DNA from: Rossellomorea marisflavi
GTDB taxonomy: Bacteria > Bacillota > Bacilli > Bacillales > Bacillaceae_B
DNA length: 64,000 nucleotides
Reading direction: 5' to 3'
Assembly: GCF_009806575.1 (NCBI RefSeq)
Contig: NZ_CP047095.1
Coordinates: 4,220,001 to 4,284,000 of the forward strand
The notes under the pieces are model-generated. The model was not told the DNA's origin. It did no database searches and worked only from the letters and a program-made list of their open reading frames with translations. Shown one piece after another: positions 28,339-36,570 of this stretch. The stretch's first letter is position 1, and each line of letters begins with the position of its first letter. Made by a program: the position numbers and the translations under genes.

Positions 28339-29736
28339 ATGAGATATGTTGAATTAAATGACTATCCCTCCCTCCTGATCATTCCCGTCGGCAGGAAATT
28401 CCCTGAAGTCAGGTCCATCGGACATAAGAAGCAGCGGGCTATCCTGAGCCGCCTTCAACACGCGGTCGATGGGATCATCGAGCAGGGAAATATCATACAG
28501 GCTTTCTTTCCGGACATCAGTGGTACGCGACTCCCCGTCCCGATCTATCGAAAGGAAGAGCTCTATCCCCATCTCATCAAACCTGAATCCTTCCTGTGGA
28601 AAAAGCATTCCGACCAGCGGGGGCTACCCATAGAAAAGGAATCCTTTTATACCGTGGAATATGAAACCCTTTCTGCTCAAGAGCTGGGGGATCATGTGCA
28701 ACGTGTGATGACTGATTACTCGTTCGCCGCCATCCTTCAGCAGCGGGAGAGGAACGAGTGGCTGGAGTCGATCCGGTCGGCCTATTCCCGGCATCCTTTC
28801 ATCCGGTTGGCACGTACTAAACAGGACGTCGTTCAGGCAGTGGAAGTCCTTAATACCTCTTCCCTTCTCGGCCTGTTGAATTCACCGGAGGATGTGGCCT
28901 TCTGGAGACACCGGGTGGAGATCGTCCTTCGCCCCTATAGAAGCGTTCCTCCCCATTGGCGCTGGGACATGTGCGCTCATGAGAAAGAGCTTGTCCTGAA
29001 AGCGAAGGAAGGCGTCCTCTCCTGTACCTGTCATGAGTGCAACTACACAATCGACTATTCTCCGGAAACAGACCGTGTGACCCTGCCGACCGAGGTCAAT
29101 ATGGAGCAGGCGCGTAAACGCATCGCCACCATCGAAAGGCAGTTCAATGCCATGGCTGAAAAAACAACAGACGTCGTGAACGCAATCCGCCGCCTCCAAG
29201 ACCTTAAGGCAGCGTTAACACCTTTTGAGGGCATAATCGAACGGGCATGGGATCTTGAAGAACAACTTCGGGGACGTGCAGCCTCCCATCCCATCCTTTC
29301 CATCTATCAATCCTTAAAGGAATGTAGCTTGTCTGATACCTATGTGGAACCAGATGTAATGAGCCTGTCCCGTGTCCATATTCCTGATATTTCACTGCTT
29401 AAGATGAACTGGGAAGGAGAAGATCTTCAGCAGACACTGGAAGACCACCTTTCCTATCTTGAAGAAAAAGCGCAGGAATACCGCCCATCACCGGATGATG
29501 TGATGGTAGAGGTCAAAGGGTATGAGCTCACCCGTGGAATGACGGAAGAGATTAATGGCACTCCCGGTTCGAAAGACATTCCCATCCACCTGCTTGTTCA
29601 ATTGTTAAAGGGAGAGGCCACCAGCAAGATCAGGCGCATGGAGCTGAATGAAACATCGATTTTCGGCATGCTCTCCTCATGGCCGGCGAAGTATATCACA
29701 CAAGCTATGATTCAATGGAAGAAGAGCGGAGCATGA
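28339..29736 (+). CDS. Probable RQC-like winged-helix DNA-binding protein
   Basis: A 465-residue soluble protein that I recognise only in part. The final 60 residues (IPIHLLVQLLKGEATSKIRR, then SIFGMLSSWPAKYITQAMIQ) resemble the RecQ C-terminal (RQC) winged helix as found in stand-alone RQC-minor proteins of Bacillus. A possible zinc cluster occurs near residues 210-235 (DMCAHEKE, then LSCTCHECNY). A helical, coiled-coil-prone region spans about 255-300. No helicase or nuclease motif is present. ATG follows GACGAGGTGACCC. Its terminator (29719-29754) overlaps its stop codon. Confidence 0.6.
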   Translation: MRYVELNDYPSLLIIPVGRKFPEVRSIGHKKQRAILSRLQHAVDGIIEQGNIIQAFFPDISGTRLPVPIYRKEELYPHLIKPESFLWKKHSDQRGLPIEKESFYTVEYETLSAQELGDHVQRVMTDYSFAAILQQRERNEWLESIRSAYSRHPFIRLARTKQDVVQAVEVLNTSSLLGLLNSPEDVAFWRHRVEIVLRPYRSVPPHWRWDMCAHEKELVLKAKEGVLSCTCHECNYTIDYSPETDRVTLPTEVNMEQARKRIATIERQFNAMAEKTTDVVNAIRRLQDLKAALTPFEGIIERAWDLEEQLRGRAASHPILSIYQSLKECSLSDTYVEPDVMSLSRVHIPDISLLKMNWEGEDLQQTLEDHLSYLEEKAQEYRPSPDDVMVEVKGYELTRGMTEEINGTPGSKDIPIHLLVQLLKGEATSKIRRMELNETSIFGMLSSWPAKYITQAMIQWKKSGA

Positions 29737-29754
29737 GCGTGCGCCGCTCTTCTT
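29719..29754 (+). terminator. Terminator overlapping the end of the RQC-like gene
   Basis: AAGAAGAGCGG (29719-29729) and CCGCTCTTCTT (29744-29754) form an 11-bp stem; the 5' arm encodes the last residues of the protein. Confidence 0.8.
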
Positions 29755-29888
29755 TGTGTGGAAAAAAAGAAGTTTGTTTGTCTTCTTTGTTACACGACAA
29801 CATATTTTCACATTTTTCATCAACATTTTTCTTGTTCCACATCCTTTTCTCCCATACCCTTAAATTAGGAATGAAAAGGAGTGATCAT

Positions 29889-30452
29889 ATGCTTCCCATT
29901 GAACGCCGCCAACAGATCCTGATGTGGCTTGAAGAGGAAGAAACCTTGAAGGTATCGGAAATGAGCGAGCGCCTCGGTGTCTCCGAGATGACGGTTTATC
30001 GGGATATCAAACCTCTAGTGGATGAAGGAAGAGTACAGAAGACCTCTAACGGGATCGCATCTATCCAAGACGTGCCTGCGAACGGGTGCAGCCTTTGCAT
30101 GAAGTCCATCGGAACGAGACACTCCGTGCAGATCGTGAAGACGAATCACCGTGTTGAACAAACTTGCTGTCCACATTGCGGGCTCCTCCGCTTCAACGAT
30201 ATCCGTGATGAGGTCGTGCAGATCCTGTGCCGTGATTTTTTGACGGATGCGACAATCAGTGCCAAGACCGCCACGTTCCTCATTGGGGCCGAGGTGAATC
30301 TGAACTGCTGTCAGCCACAGGTCATGGCCTTCGGTTCACCCCTGCACGCAGAAAAATTCCAAACTGGATTCGGCGGCAACTTACATTCATTCGAAGAGGC
30401 CATTCATGCCATTTCGGATACGATGCAAGGGAATGGCTGCTGTCACTCATAA
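29889..30452 (+). CDS. ycnK: YcnK-type copper-responsive repressor (DeoR HTH + NosL-like)
   Basis: A 187-residue regulator with an N-terminal DeoR-type helix-turn-helix (MLPIERRQQILMWLEEEE, VSEMTVYRDIKPLVDEG) and a C-terminal NosL-like metal-binding part (GAEVNLNCCQPQVMAFGSPL, then EKFQTGFGG). Cysteine pairs NGCSLCMK and TCCPHCG are kept. This is the architecture of B. subtilis YcnK, which represses a copper-uptake operon when copper is ample. ATG 29889 follows AAAGGAGTG; the open frame extends upstream to 29679 but that part overlaps the previous gene and has no match. It is the first gene of a three-gene operon. Confidence 0.88.
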   Translation: MLPIERRQQILMWLEEEETLKVSEMSERLGVSEMTVYRDIKPLVDEGRVQKTSNGIASIQDVPANGCSLCMKSIGTRHSVQIVKTNHRVEQTCCPHCGLLRFNDIRDEVVQILCRDFLTDATISAKTATFLIGAEVNLNCCQPQVMAFGSPLHAEKFQTGFGGNLHSFEEAIHAISDTMQGNGCCHS

Positions 30453-30467
30453 CAAAGGAGTCTACAT

Positions 30468-31811
30468 ATGAAAAACCAATCTAAAAAATCTCCTTATCAA
30501 ACGATCTGGAGATGGCATTTCTACGCAGGGGTCATCTTCGCTCCCTTTCTATTCATTTTGGCGGTGACCGGTTCGATTTATCTCTTCAAACCGCAGATCG
30601 AGGGTGTTCTGTACAACCAGTACTACGATGTCCAGCCCCAAGGTGACAAGATCGCACCTGCCGATCAGATCGAAGAAGTGAAAAAACTTCATCCCGATGC
30701 CACCGTAACCTCCTATCGACCGGGAGAAAGCGCCGATCGCTCCAGCGAAGTGGGCATCAGTACGGAAGAAGGGTCATCCACTGTATTCATCGATCCCTAC
30801 ACAGGCAAATCCCTCGGTGAACTGAAGGCCGATGACCGGATCATGAACAAAATTGAAGAGATCCACGGAGAATTGATGGCCGGTACACTTGGCGACCGGA
30901 TCGTGGAGCTTGCTGCCTGCTGGGCGGTCGTCCTCATCGTAACGGGACTCTTTCTCTGGTTCCCGCGGAAAAAGGACAAACTGTCAGGGGTCTTGTTCCC
31001 GCGGTTCAATAAAGGGAAGAAAATCTTCCGCCGTGACCTTCATGCCGTCCCTGCGTTCTGGATCACAGCAGGGATGCTGTTCCTGATCCTGACGGGACTG
31101 CCGTGGTCAGGATTCTGGGGGACGAACTTCCAGAATGCCGTCACTAATTCAGGCGCAGGCTACCCTCCATCAGTCTGGACGGGAAGTGCACCTCAATCAG
31201 AATTGAAAACGAAGGAAATCGCTGAAGTACCATGGGGCGCAGAAAACCTGGACGTTCCCAAATCGGCCCTTGAAGGATACACTCCCCTCTCCATCAACGA
31301 CGTAGTCGACATCGCCAACAATCAGGATATTGATCCGAGCTATACGGTGTACATCCCTCAGGACCCGACAGGCGTGTATACCCTTTCGGCATTTCCTGCC
31401 AGGGCGCAGGATGAATTGACGATCCATATCGATCAGTATTCCGGTGCGGTCCTTGCCGATTACCGGTATGACCATTACGGTCCTGTCGGAAAAGCCGTGG
31501 CACTCGGCATCACCCTGCACAAAGGGACACAGTTCGGGATCTTCAATCAGATTCTCAGCCTTCTCATCTGCCTTGGAATCATCCTTGTGGTCGTGAGCGG
31601 ATTCTATCTGTGGCTGAAGCGGAAGCCGAAGCATGAGATGGGCGCACCGAAGGGACCAAGCATCTGGAGGTTCAGGGCGTTCCTCGCCGTCATGATCGCA
31701 CTCGGGATCATCTTCCCGCTGGTAGGATTGAGTCTCATCGTCGTCTGGCTCCTGGACTGGCTCATCATCAGACGTATACCCAAGGTAAAAGAATTCCTCG
31801 GAGCGGCGTAA
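30468..31811 (+). CDS. PepSY-associated TM protein (PiuB-like)
   Basis: A 447-residue membrane protein of the PepSY_TM family. Hydrophobic segments are at about 18-40, 140-165, 190-215, 365-385 and 400-435, with a large extracytoplasmic region between. The N-terminal block IWRWHFYAGVIFAPFLFILA and the RRDLHAVPAFWITAG block are typical, including conserved His residues that may bind heme or metal. Family members act in siderophore/iron or copper handling. Its place 15 bp after ycnK suggests a copper role here. Confidence 0.85.
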   Translation: MKNQSKKSPYQTIWRWHFYAGVIFAPFLFILAVTGSIYLFKPQIEGVLYNQYYDVQPQGDKIAPADQIEEVKKLHPDATVTSYRPGESADRSSEVGISTEEGSSTVFIDPYTGKSLGELKADDRIMNKIEEIHGELMAGTLGDRIVELAACWAVVLIVTGLFLWFPRKKDKLSGVLFPRFNKGKKIFRRDLHAVPAFWITAGMLFLILTGLPWSGFWGTNFQNAVTNSGAGYPPSVWTGSAPQSELKTKEIAEVPWGAENLDVPKSALEGYTPLSINDVVDIANNQDIDPSYTVYIPQDPTGVYTLSAFPARAQDELTIHIDQYSGAVLADYRYDHYGPVGKAVALGITLHKGTQFGIFNQILSLLICLGIILVVVSGFYLWLKRKPKHEMGAPKGPSIWRFRAFLAVMIALGIIFPLVGLSLIVVWLLDWLIIRRIPKVKEFLGAA

Positions 31812-31826
31812 GAAAGGAGACGACTT

Positions 31827-32291
31827 ATGAGATACCTGTTGAAACTACTGCCTTTTATCCTGATCCTTCTCCTATTGGGGGCATGTGCCCCTAAAGAGGA
31901 CGCAGCCGACCTGTACAAGCAGGAATTCCCTCTAGAGGCCGACGTGACCCTGCCAGACCCTTACACCAGTAAGGAACCGATCAAGATCGTCCTCACCCTG
32001 GACGGGGAAAAAGTGGAGAACGCCAATTTCGTCCATGTGGAAGTATGGAAGGCAGACGGCAGCTTCCGGCAAGGGATGGAAGAAGCGGAGAACGAAGGAA
32101 AAGGCCTCTATACCTTCAAGACAGACTTGAAGGAAGAAGGGCTGTATTATGTAAAGGTCCACGCCGGCAGTAACGGCTCCACCATCATGCCGACCAAACC
32201 CCTTGCCGTCGGTGAACTGTCAAAAGCAGATATCGAGGCCCTGAACGGGAACGCTCCACAGCAAAGCGGAGGCAGCGGACATCATCATTAA
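31827..32291 (+). CDS. FixH/YtkA-like lipoprotein
   Basis: A 154-residue secreted lipoprotein with lipobox LGAC near residue 20. The rest has the beta-sandwich pattern of FixH/YtkA-like proteins (VTLPDPYTSKEPIKIVLTLD, FVHVEVWKADG, GLYTFKTDLKEEGLYYVKVH) and ends in GGSGHHH, a possible metal-binding tail. It is the third gene of the ycnK operon (16-bp gap, AAGGAGAC site), so an extracellular copper-binding or copper-delivery role is plausible but inferred. A strong terminator follows. Confidence 0.75.
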   Translation: MRYLLKLLPFILILLLLGACAPKEDAADLYKQEFPLEADVTLPDPYTSKEPIKIVLTLDGEKVENANFVHVEVWKADGSFRQGMEEAENEGKGLYTFKTDLKEEGLYYVKVHAGSNGSTIMPTKPLAVGELSKADIEALNGNAPQQSGGSGHHH

Positions 32292-32295
32292 ACGC

Positions 32296-32334
32296 AAAAA
32301 GACCGGAAGAAGGTGCGCCTTCTTCCGGTCTTTT
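32296..32334. terminator. Bidirectional terminator after the ycnK operon
   Basis: A 17-bp stem (AAAAGACCGGAAGAAGG and its complement) with a TGCG loop and T/A tracts between converging genes. Confidence 0.95.
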
Positions 32335-32340
32335 CATATT

Positions 32341-33096
32341 TTATCGGATTTTATAGCTCAGGAACCCATCTTCTACCGGGATGGTTTGTCCGTTAATGGC
32401 GCTGGCCGCATCCGTGAATAAGAAGGTGACGACGCTCGCCACTTTCTCCGGCTTGATCAACTCTCCGCGCATATGCTGTCCGGCCAGATAATCTTTTGCA
32501 TCCTGATCATCACCAAGGATCGGTGTATCAATGAATCCAGGTGCCACACCAACCACGCGGATGCCGTGTTCAGCAAGCTCGAGGGCTCCCGATTTGGACA
32601 TCATGACGACAGCCGCTTTTGCCGCGTTGTAGTTGAAGCTTCCGACCGCAGCAGCTGTTCCATAAATGGATGCCGTGTTAACGATCGTTCCGGTCGTACC
32701 CAACTCCACCATTTTCCTGGCGCCATAGTACATGCCATAATAAACGCTGTGCTGATCCACATCGATGACGCGGTGATACGATTCAGGGTCCATTTCAAGG
32801 AATGGTTTCACCAACCCGATACCGGCATTGTTGAAGATTCCGTTGAATGTGCCGAATTTCTCAGCAGTCCAATCGATCAGCGCCTTGATTTCTTCACCTT
32901 TTGAAACATCTACTTTATAATGAGCGGCATTTCCTCCCGCTTGATTGATCTGCTCGGCTACTTCTTTTGCACCGCTTTCGTTAAAGTCAGCGACAACAAT
33001 GGATGCGCCTTTCCCGGATAACTGAAGGGCAGCTTCCTTCCCAATTCCACTTGCTCCCCCTGTAACTACGACAACTTGACCTTTTAACTCTGACAT
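32341..33096 (-). CDS. SDR-family NAD(P)-dependent oxidoreductase
   Basis: A 251-residue classical short-chain dehydrogenase. The cofactor motif VVVTGGASGIGKEAA is at residues 8-22, NNAG near 87, the catalytic Ser in NTASIYG near 140 and YNAAK near 153 (YxxxK), so all catalytic residues are present. An Asp in VVADFN suggests NAD preference. The substrate is unknown. ATG 33096 follows AGGAGGGG. Two identical palindromes flank its promoter, most likely sites for the GntR regulator encoded 195 bp upstream. Confidence 0.9.
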   Translation of the reverse strand: MSELKGQVVVVTGGASGIGKEAALQLSGKGASIVVADFNESGAKEVAEQINQAGGNAAHYKVDVSKGEEIKALIDWTAEKFGTFNGIFNNAGIGLVKPFLEMDPESYHRVIDVDQHSVYYGMYYGARKMVELGTTGTIVNTASIYGTAAAVGSFNYNAAKAAVVMMSKSGALELAEHGIRVVGVAPGFIDTPILGDDQDAKDYLAGQHMRGELIKPEKVASVVTFLFTDAASAINGQTIPVEDGFLSYKIR

Positions 33097-33111
33097 CAAA
33101 ACCCCTCCTGT

Positions 33112-33173
33112 ATTGTCGACAATTTGTAATACTCTTTTATTGTACGCCTAAAAATGCAAATTGTCGACAATTT
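33112..33173 (-). promoter_or_regulatory. SDR promoter with two TTGTCGACAA operators
   Basis: TTGTCGACAA occurs at 33113-33122 and again, extended to the perfect 16-bp palindrome AAATTGTCGACAATTT, at 33158-33173. Between and across them lies a promoter TCGACA (33162-33167), 17-bp spacer, TACAAT (33139-33144). One operator covers the -35 and the other sits just before the ribosome site. FadR-type GntR proteins commonly bind such sites. Confidence 0.85.
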
Positions 33174-33290
33174 AACTCCGCCAAATTTACTATATTTTTG
33201 CAGGAAGCCTTTTTAACCACACTCTTCATCACAACACAAAGAAGCAGGCTACCTACCTGCTTCCCATTCCATATTGATTGTGCCCAGTCA

Positions 33291-33920
33291 TCAGATCACT
33301 CCCTGATCAAGGGTCACCTTCACTGCTTTCTTCGCATCATCGAACTTCCCTTCAACCAAGGATGACGTAAACACGTTCAGCTCCCGATTGAAGTTCTTCA
33401 TCGTCTCCCGGGTCCACTTAACCTGGGCAAAGACCATCAGGATATGGTTGGCTTCTTTGTAAAAGCGCATCAACGCTTTATTATCTGAAACAATGAACAC
33501 GTGGGTAATCAGCTGTTCCACTCTCGATTGATACAACTGCACGTCTTCCAGCCTGCAAGCCTCGTCGGCCTCGTCTCCTAAAACCTGAAGCCTGTGGCGG
33601 TTGGTGTCATCCCATTTGGGCTGTGACTGTTCGATGGCCGATTGAAGCAGTCCGATCACGGCGTCGTTGTATTCGATGATTTCCTTATCACTGAAATCCT
33701 TTACGATCGTCCCGATCCTGGGGATACGCTCGGCGATGCCGTCTACCTTCAATAGGTAAAGCGCCTCCCTGACAGGAGCCCTGCTCGTACCAAGATCCCT
33801 GGCGACATCCTCTTCTATGATTTTCTCGCCTGCTTTGATGACGCCGTTCAAAATTTGTTGAAGCAGATGATGATACACCTTCTCAGGCAATGATTCTTTC
33901 CCGTGATTGACTCTATTCAT
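33291..33920 (-). CDS. GntR/FadR-family regulator
   Basis: A 209-residue regulator: GntR winged helix at about 10-75 (LPEKVYHHLLQQILNGVIKA, LGTSRAPVREALYLLKVDG) and an FCD-type all-helical ligand domain at about 90-205. Typical FCD metal-binding residues are only partly conserved (RVEQLITHVFIVSDN). It lies upstream of and in the same direction as the SDR gene and is the best candidate to bind the two TTGTCGACAA palindromes there. AGGGGTG precedes the ATG. Confidence 0.85.
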   Translation of the reverse strand: MNRVNHGKESLPEKVYHHLLQQILNGVIKAGEKIIEEDVARDLGTSRAPVREALYLLKVDGIAERIPRIGTIVKDFSDKEIIEYNDAVIGLLQSAIEQSQPKWDDTNRHRLQVLGDEADEACRLEDVQLYQSRVEQLITHVFIVSDNKALMRFYKEANHILMVFAQVKWTRETMKNFNRELNVFTSSLVEGKFDDAKKAVKVTLDQGVI

Positions 33921-33966
33921 GCTACACCCCTGATAATTATGCTATTGGGAAAATGCTATCCTACCT

Positions 33967-33999
33967 TTGTGGGAAAAACAAGGTGGACGATTCCCACAA
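33967..33999. repeat. 9-bp inverted repeat between GntR and GNAT genes
   Basis: TTGTGGGAA (33967-33975) and TTCCCACAA (33991-33999) are perfect inverted copies separated by 15 bases, about 50 bp upstream of the GntR start. They may be an operator or a hairpin; there is no T run. Confidence 0.6.
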
Positions 34000-34141
34000 T
34001 ACCACTAAAAGTAGTAAAAATGATTGTTTTCTGTTTCATCTCTTCATGGCAAAATAAAAGATGTAGATATTTCCAAAACCGGCAGCCTCACTGTTCAACA
34101 CCAAGAATCCCGGAATAGTACATACCCATAGGAGGACAATC

Positions 34142-34642
34142 ATGATCATCAGACAAGCAACAGAATCAGATGCAGAGGCAATCATCGCCATCCGCCGCAA
34201 CACGATTTCAGAGCAGGAATATTTTCTGACCACAGATGAGGAGTTCAGCCTCGATCACGCGGGACAGGTAAAGGAGATGGCCGACCGGGCCGAAGCTGGC
34301 GGAATGACCTTCGTAGCGGAAGCCGAAGGGAAGGTCGTGGCCTTTCTGTTCTTCAACCGCAGCCGGATGAAGCGCATGAGGCATAACGGGTCATTCGGTA
34401 TCGGCATCCTGCCCGATTACCGCGACCGGGGACTCGGTTCACGCATGCTTCAGCATCTTATCAGTTGGGCGAGGGATCAGGAGGAGATCGAAAAGATCTG
34501 TCTCGGTGTCTTCGCTACCAATGAACGGGCCATCGCCTCCTACAAAAAAGCCGGATTTGTGGAAGAAGGCCGGGAAATCAGACAGTATAAGTTCGACGAC
34601 GGCCGGTATGTGGATAATGTACTAATGGGCATCCAGCTTTAA
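34142..34642 (+). CDS. GNAT-family N-acetyltransferase
   Basis: A 166-residue GNAT protein. The acetyl-CoA-binding motif is FGIGILPDYRDRGLGSRMLQ at about 82-101, and the final helices include NERAIASYKKAGFVEEGR. The substrate is unknown; similarity in layout to ribosomal-protein or amino-acid acetyltransferases is weak evidence. It has its own AGGAGG site and a terminator at 34653-34679. Confidence 0.88.
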   Translation: MIIRQATESDAEAIIAIRRNTISEQEYFLTTDEEFSLDHAGQVKEMADRAEAGGMTFVAEAEGKVVAFLFFNRSRMKRMRHNGSFGIGILPDYRDRGLGSRMLQHLISWARDQEEIEKICLGVFATNERAIASYKKAGFVEEGREIRQYKFDDGRYVDNVLMGIQL

Positions 34643-34652
34643 ACGTAAAAAA

Positions 34653-34679
34653 CAACACGCACCGGATGAGTGCGTGTTG
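34653..34679. terminator. Bidirectional terminator between GNAT gene and levB
   Basis: CAACACGCAC and GTGCGTGTTG form a perfect 10-bp stem around a 7-base loop, with an A run on the left. Confidence 0.85.
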
Positions 34680-34685
34680 CTTCGT

Positions 34686-36257
34686 TTACTCTTCTGTTTC
34701 TCCCAAGTGATCGATCTTCACATTTTCAAACGTGGCGCTTCCACCTTCGACAAATAAGGAAATCCCTTGATCATCGGGGCGTGGGAATACTAGATTCGTA
34801 TGCACGGTCCTGCCATTGTCCATGAAGAGTTCGACACTCGTCTTATCCACAAGGATCGTCATATGGACTTTTTGGTCAAAGGGCTTGTAGGGCGCCTTGC
34901 TCTCAAGGAAATCCCCTTCTTCATCCGGTTGATCGGTCTTTGAGCGGTTGACGAATGAATAGCCATCCCGAGGGGAGAAGCCGACGTCGACATGGCGTTC
35001 ATCGTCCTCCGATTCTCTGACACGCATTCCGATACGCTCCGCTTCTTCCCAGGAAATATCGGCTTCAAGACGGTACGTATCGCCGAGTGCGTCAAGCGAT
35101 TCTCTTCCGTCCTCCACTGTCACATCCCCGACTTCGTCTGTAGATGTGACCAGATCATCCAGAGCCGGAACAGGGTTGGACACAAGGGTATAACCCTCTT
35201 CTTCATCTCCTTCAAGGCGAATTTCCCTGACGATGGAGTCCGTTCCGTTGAAATCATCATGCTCAATGGTAGGAGTGTTGTTCGCGTACGACCATTTGTT
35301 CATCCACGCAAGTGCGTATCGCTTCTCCATCTTGTCCTCTGCTTCACCGTCTTCGAATGTCACGGCCCCATACCAATCGAATCCGTAATCAAGCCACTTC
35401 GGTTCTTCCTCGTCGGCTTCGAATGTATCACCATTGAATTCACCGGACCAGTAAGCGTATGTGTTCGGTTTACCGACGGACTCCCCGTTAGCACTGACTC
35501 CGAGGACCCATTTCTCCGTTCCATCTTCCGTACGCATACGGAAGAGATCGGGACACTCAAGGACGCCTAGGTCGTCTGTTTGGAAATCACCGGTGAATGA
35601 CCAGTCCTTCAGGTTTTCGGATTCATAGAATCCTACCTTTGCTCCTTCCGCCATGAGCATCACCCATTTATCCCGCTCATCATCCCATACGACCTTCGGA
35701 TCGCGAAAATCCTCTACGCCCGGGTTCTCAAGGACGGGGTCTTCACTGTGATTCTTGAACGTTTTCCCTCCGTCCGTGCTGTACCAGAGATACTGCTCCT
35801 GCGCTCCGGTTTCTTTGGACGGCTGGGTCACGATGGCGATGAAGGCATCTTTCCCGAAACCAGCTTTATTCTCACGGTCTATGACTACAGAACCGGACCA
35901 AGGATCACCGTTGTCGTTGGTATATTTCGGTATCGCTACCCCTTCATCCTTCCAATGGACCAGGTCCTTGGAGACGGCATGACGCCATTCGGTGCCGTTG
36001 CCATCAGGGTAGTCTTTGTTATAGAGATAGTAATAGTGGTATTCACCCTTATAATAAATCGGTTTTTGAGGATCGTTTTTCCATTTGTCAGGGGTGGTGA
36101 AATGATAGGAAGAACGGTAGGAGACCTCATTTCCGTCTTTTCCCGTCTCTTTCTTTTCCACGTCTTCCTTTGCATTTACCCACAGGACGACGCCGCCGAT
36201 GACAAGGATCAGTATGGCAGCCATCACCCATATCCCCTTCTTTCCTATAGATTTCAT
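34686..36257 (-). CDS. levB: Endolevanase LevB (GH32)
   Basis: A 523-residue GH32 fructan hydrolase close to B. subtilis LevB. An N-terminal hydrophobic segment (WVMAAILILVIGGVVLWV) is an uncleaved anchor or signal. The five-bladed propeller contains WKNDPQKP (nucleophile Asp), DFRDPKVVWD (transition-state stabiliser) and LECPDLF (acid/base Glu); a C-terminal beta-sandwich follows (about 360-520). It cuts levan into oligofructans outside the cell. I chose ATG 36257 behind AGGTGGTGA; GTG 36272 is also in frame. Downstream of sacB in the same direction, but separated by a terminator. Confidence 0.93.
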   Translation of the reverse strand: MKSIGKKGIWVMAAILILVIGGVVLWVNAKEDVEKKETGKDGNEVSYRSSYHFTTPDKWKNDPQKPIYYKGEYHYYYLYNKDYPDGNGTEWRHAVSKDLVHWKDEGVAIPKYTNDNGDPWSGSVVIDRENKAGFGKDAFIAIVTQPSKETGAQEQYLWYSTDGGKTFKNHSEDPVLENPGVEDFRDPKVVWDDERDKWVMLMAEGAKVGFYESENLKDWSFTGDFQTDDLGVLECPDLFRMRTEDGTEKWVLGVSANGESVGKPNTYAYWSGEFNGDTFEADEEEPKWLDYGFDWYGAVTFEDGEAEDKMEKRYALAWMNKWSYANNTPTIEHDDFNGTDSIVREIRLEGDEEEGYTLVSNPVPALDDLVTSTDEVGDVTVEDGRESLDALGDTYRLEADISWEEAERIGMRVRESEDDERHVDVGFSPRDGYSFVNRSKTDQPDEEGDFLESKAPYKPFDQKVHMTILVDKTSVELFMDNGRTVHTNLVFPRPDDQGISLFVEGGSATFENVKIDHLGETEE

Positions 36258-36521
36258 CTTATTCTTCACCACCTGTTTGTAGTTGTTGTATCACTGTATA
36301 CGCGATTTCGAGCGAACATCTCCGCCTCGCTGCGGGGCCTCACTCACTGCACAGGCTCCTTCGTGTACATAAGGAGAGGGGAAGCCTACACCTGTTAGGA
36401 GATACGGGCGTAAGACGTTCAACTAGGTGCTGTGTAGTAACTCACTGTTGTTGATGGAAGGAATTTGACCTGTGCATGACCTTGAGGCCCCCAGCGCAGC
36501 GGGGAAGCGCTGCGTGCTAAT
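36258..36521. other. levB upstream region
   Basis: No gene is visible. A 7-bp hairpin CGCAGCG/CGCTGCG is at 36495-36514 close to the sacB terminator. I see no RAT, cre or strong SigA promoter, so how levB is expressed after the sacB terminator is unclear; readthrough is possible. Confidence 0.5.
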
Positions 36522-36560
36522 AGAAAAAAGAAATGCCACTAGCTGACATTTCTTTTTTCT
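36522..36560 (-). terminator. sacB terminator
   Basis: AGAAAAAAGAAATG (36522-36535) and CATTTCTTTTTTCT (36547-36560) form a 14-bp perfect, AT-rich stem directly after the sacB stop. Confidence 0.8.
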
Positions 36561-36570
36561 TTTTCAAAGG

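Noticed and set aside
36273..36400. Degraded hairpin repeat upstream of levB
   Set aside because: CTCCGCCTCGCTGCGGGGCC looks superficially similar but lacks the fixed blocks and paired arms.
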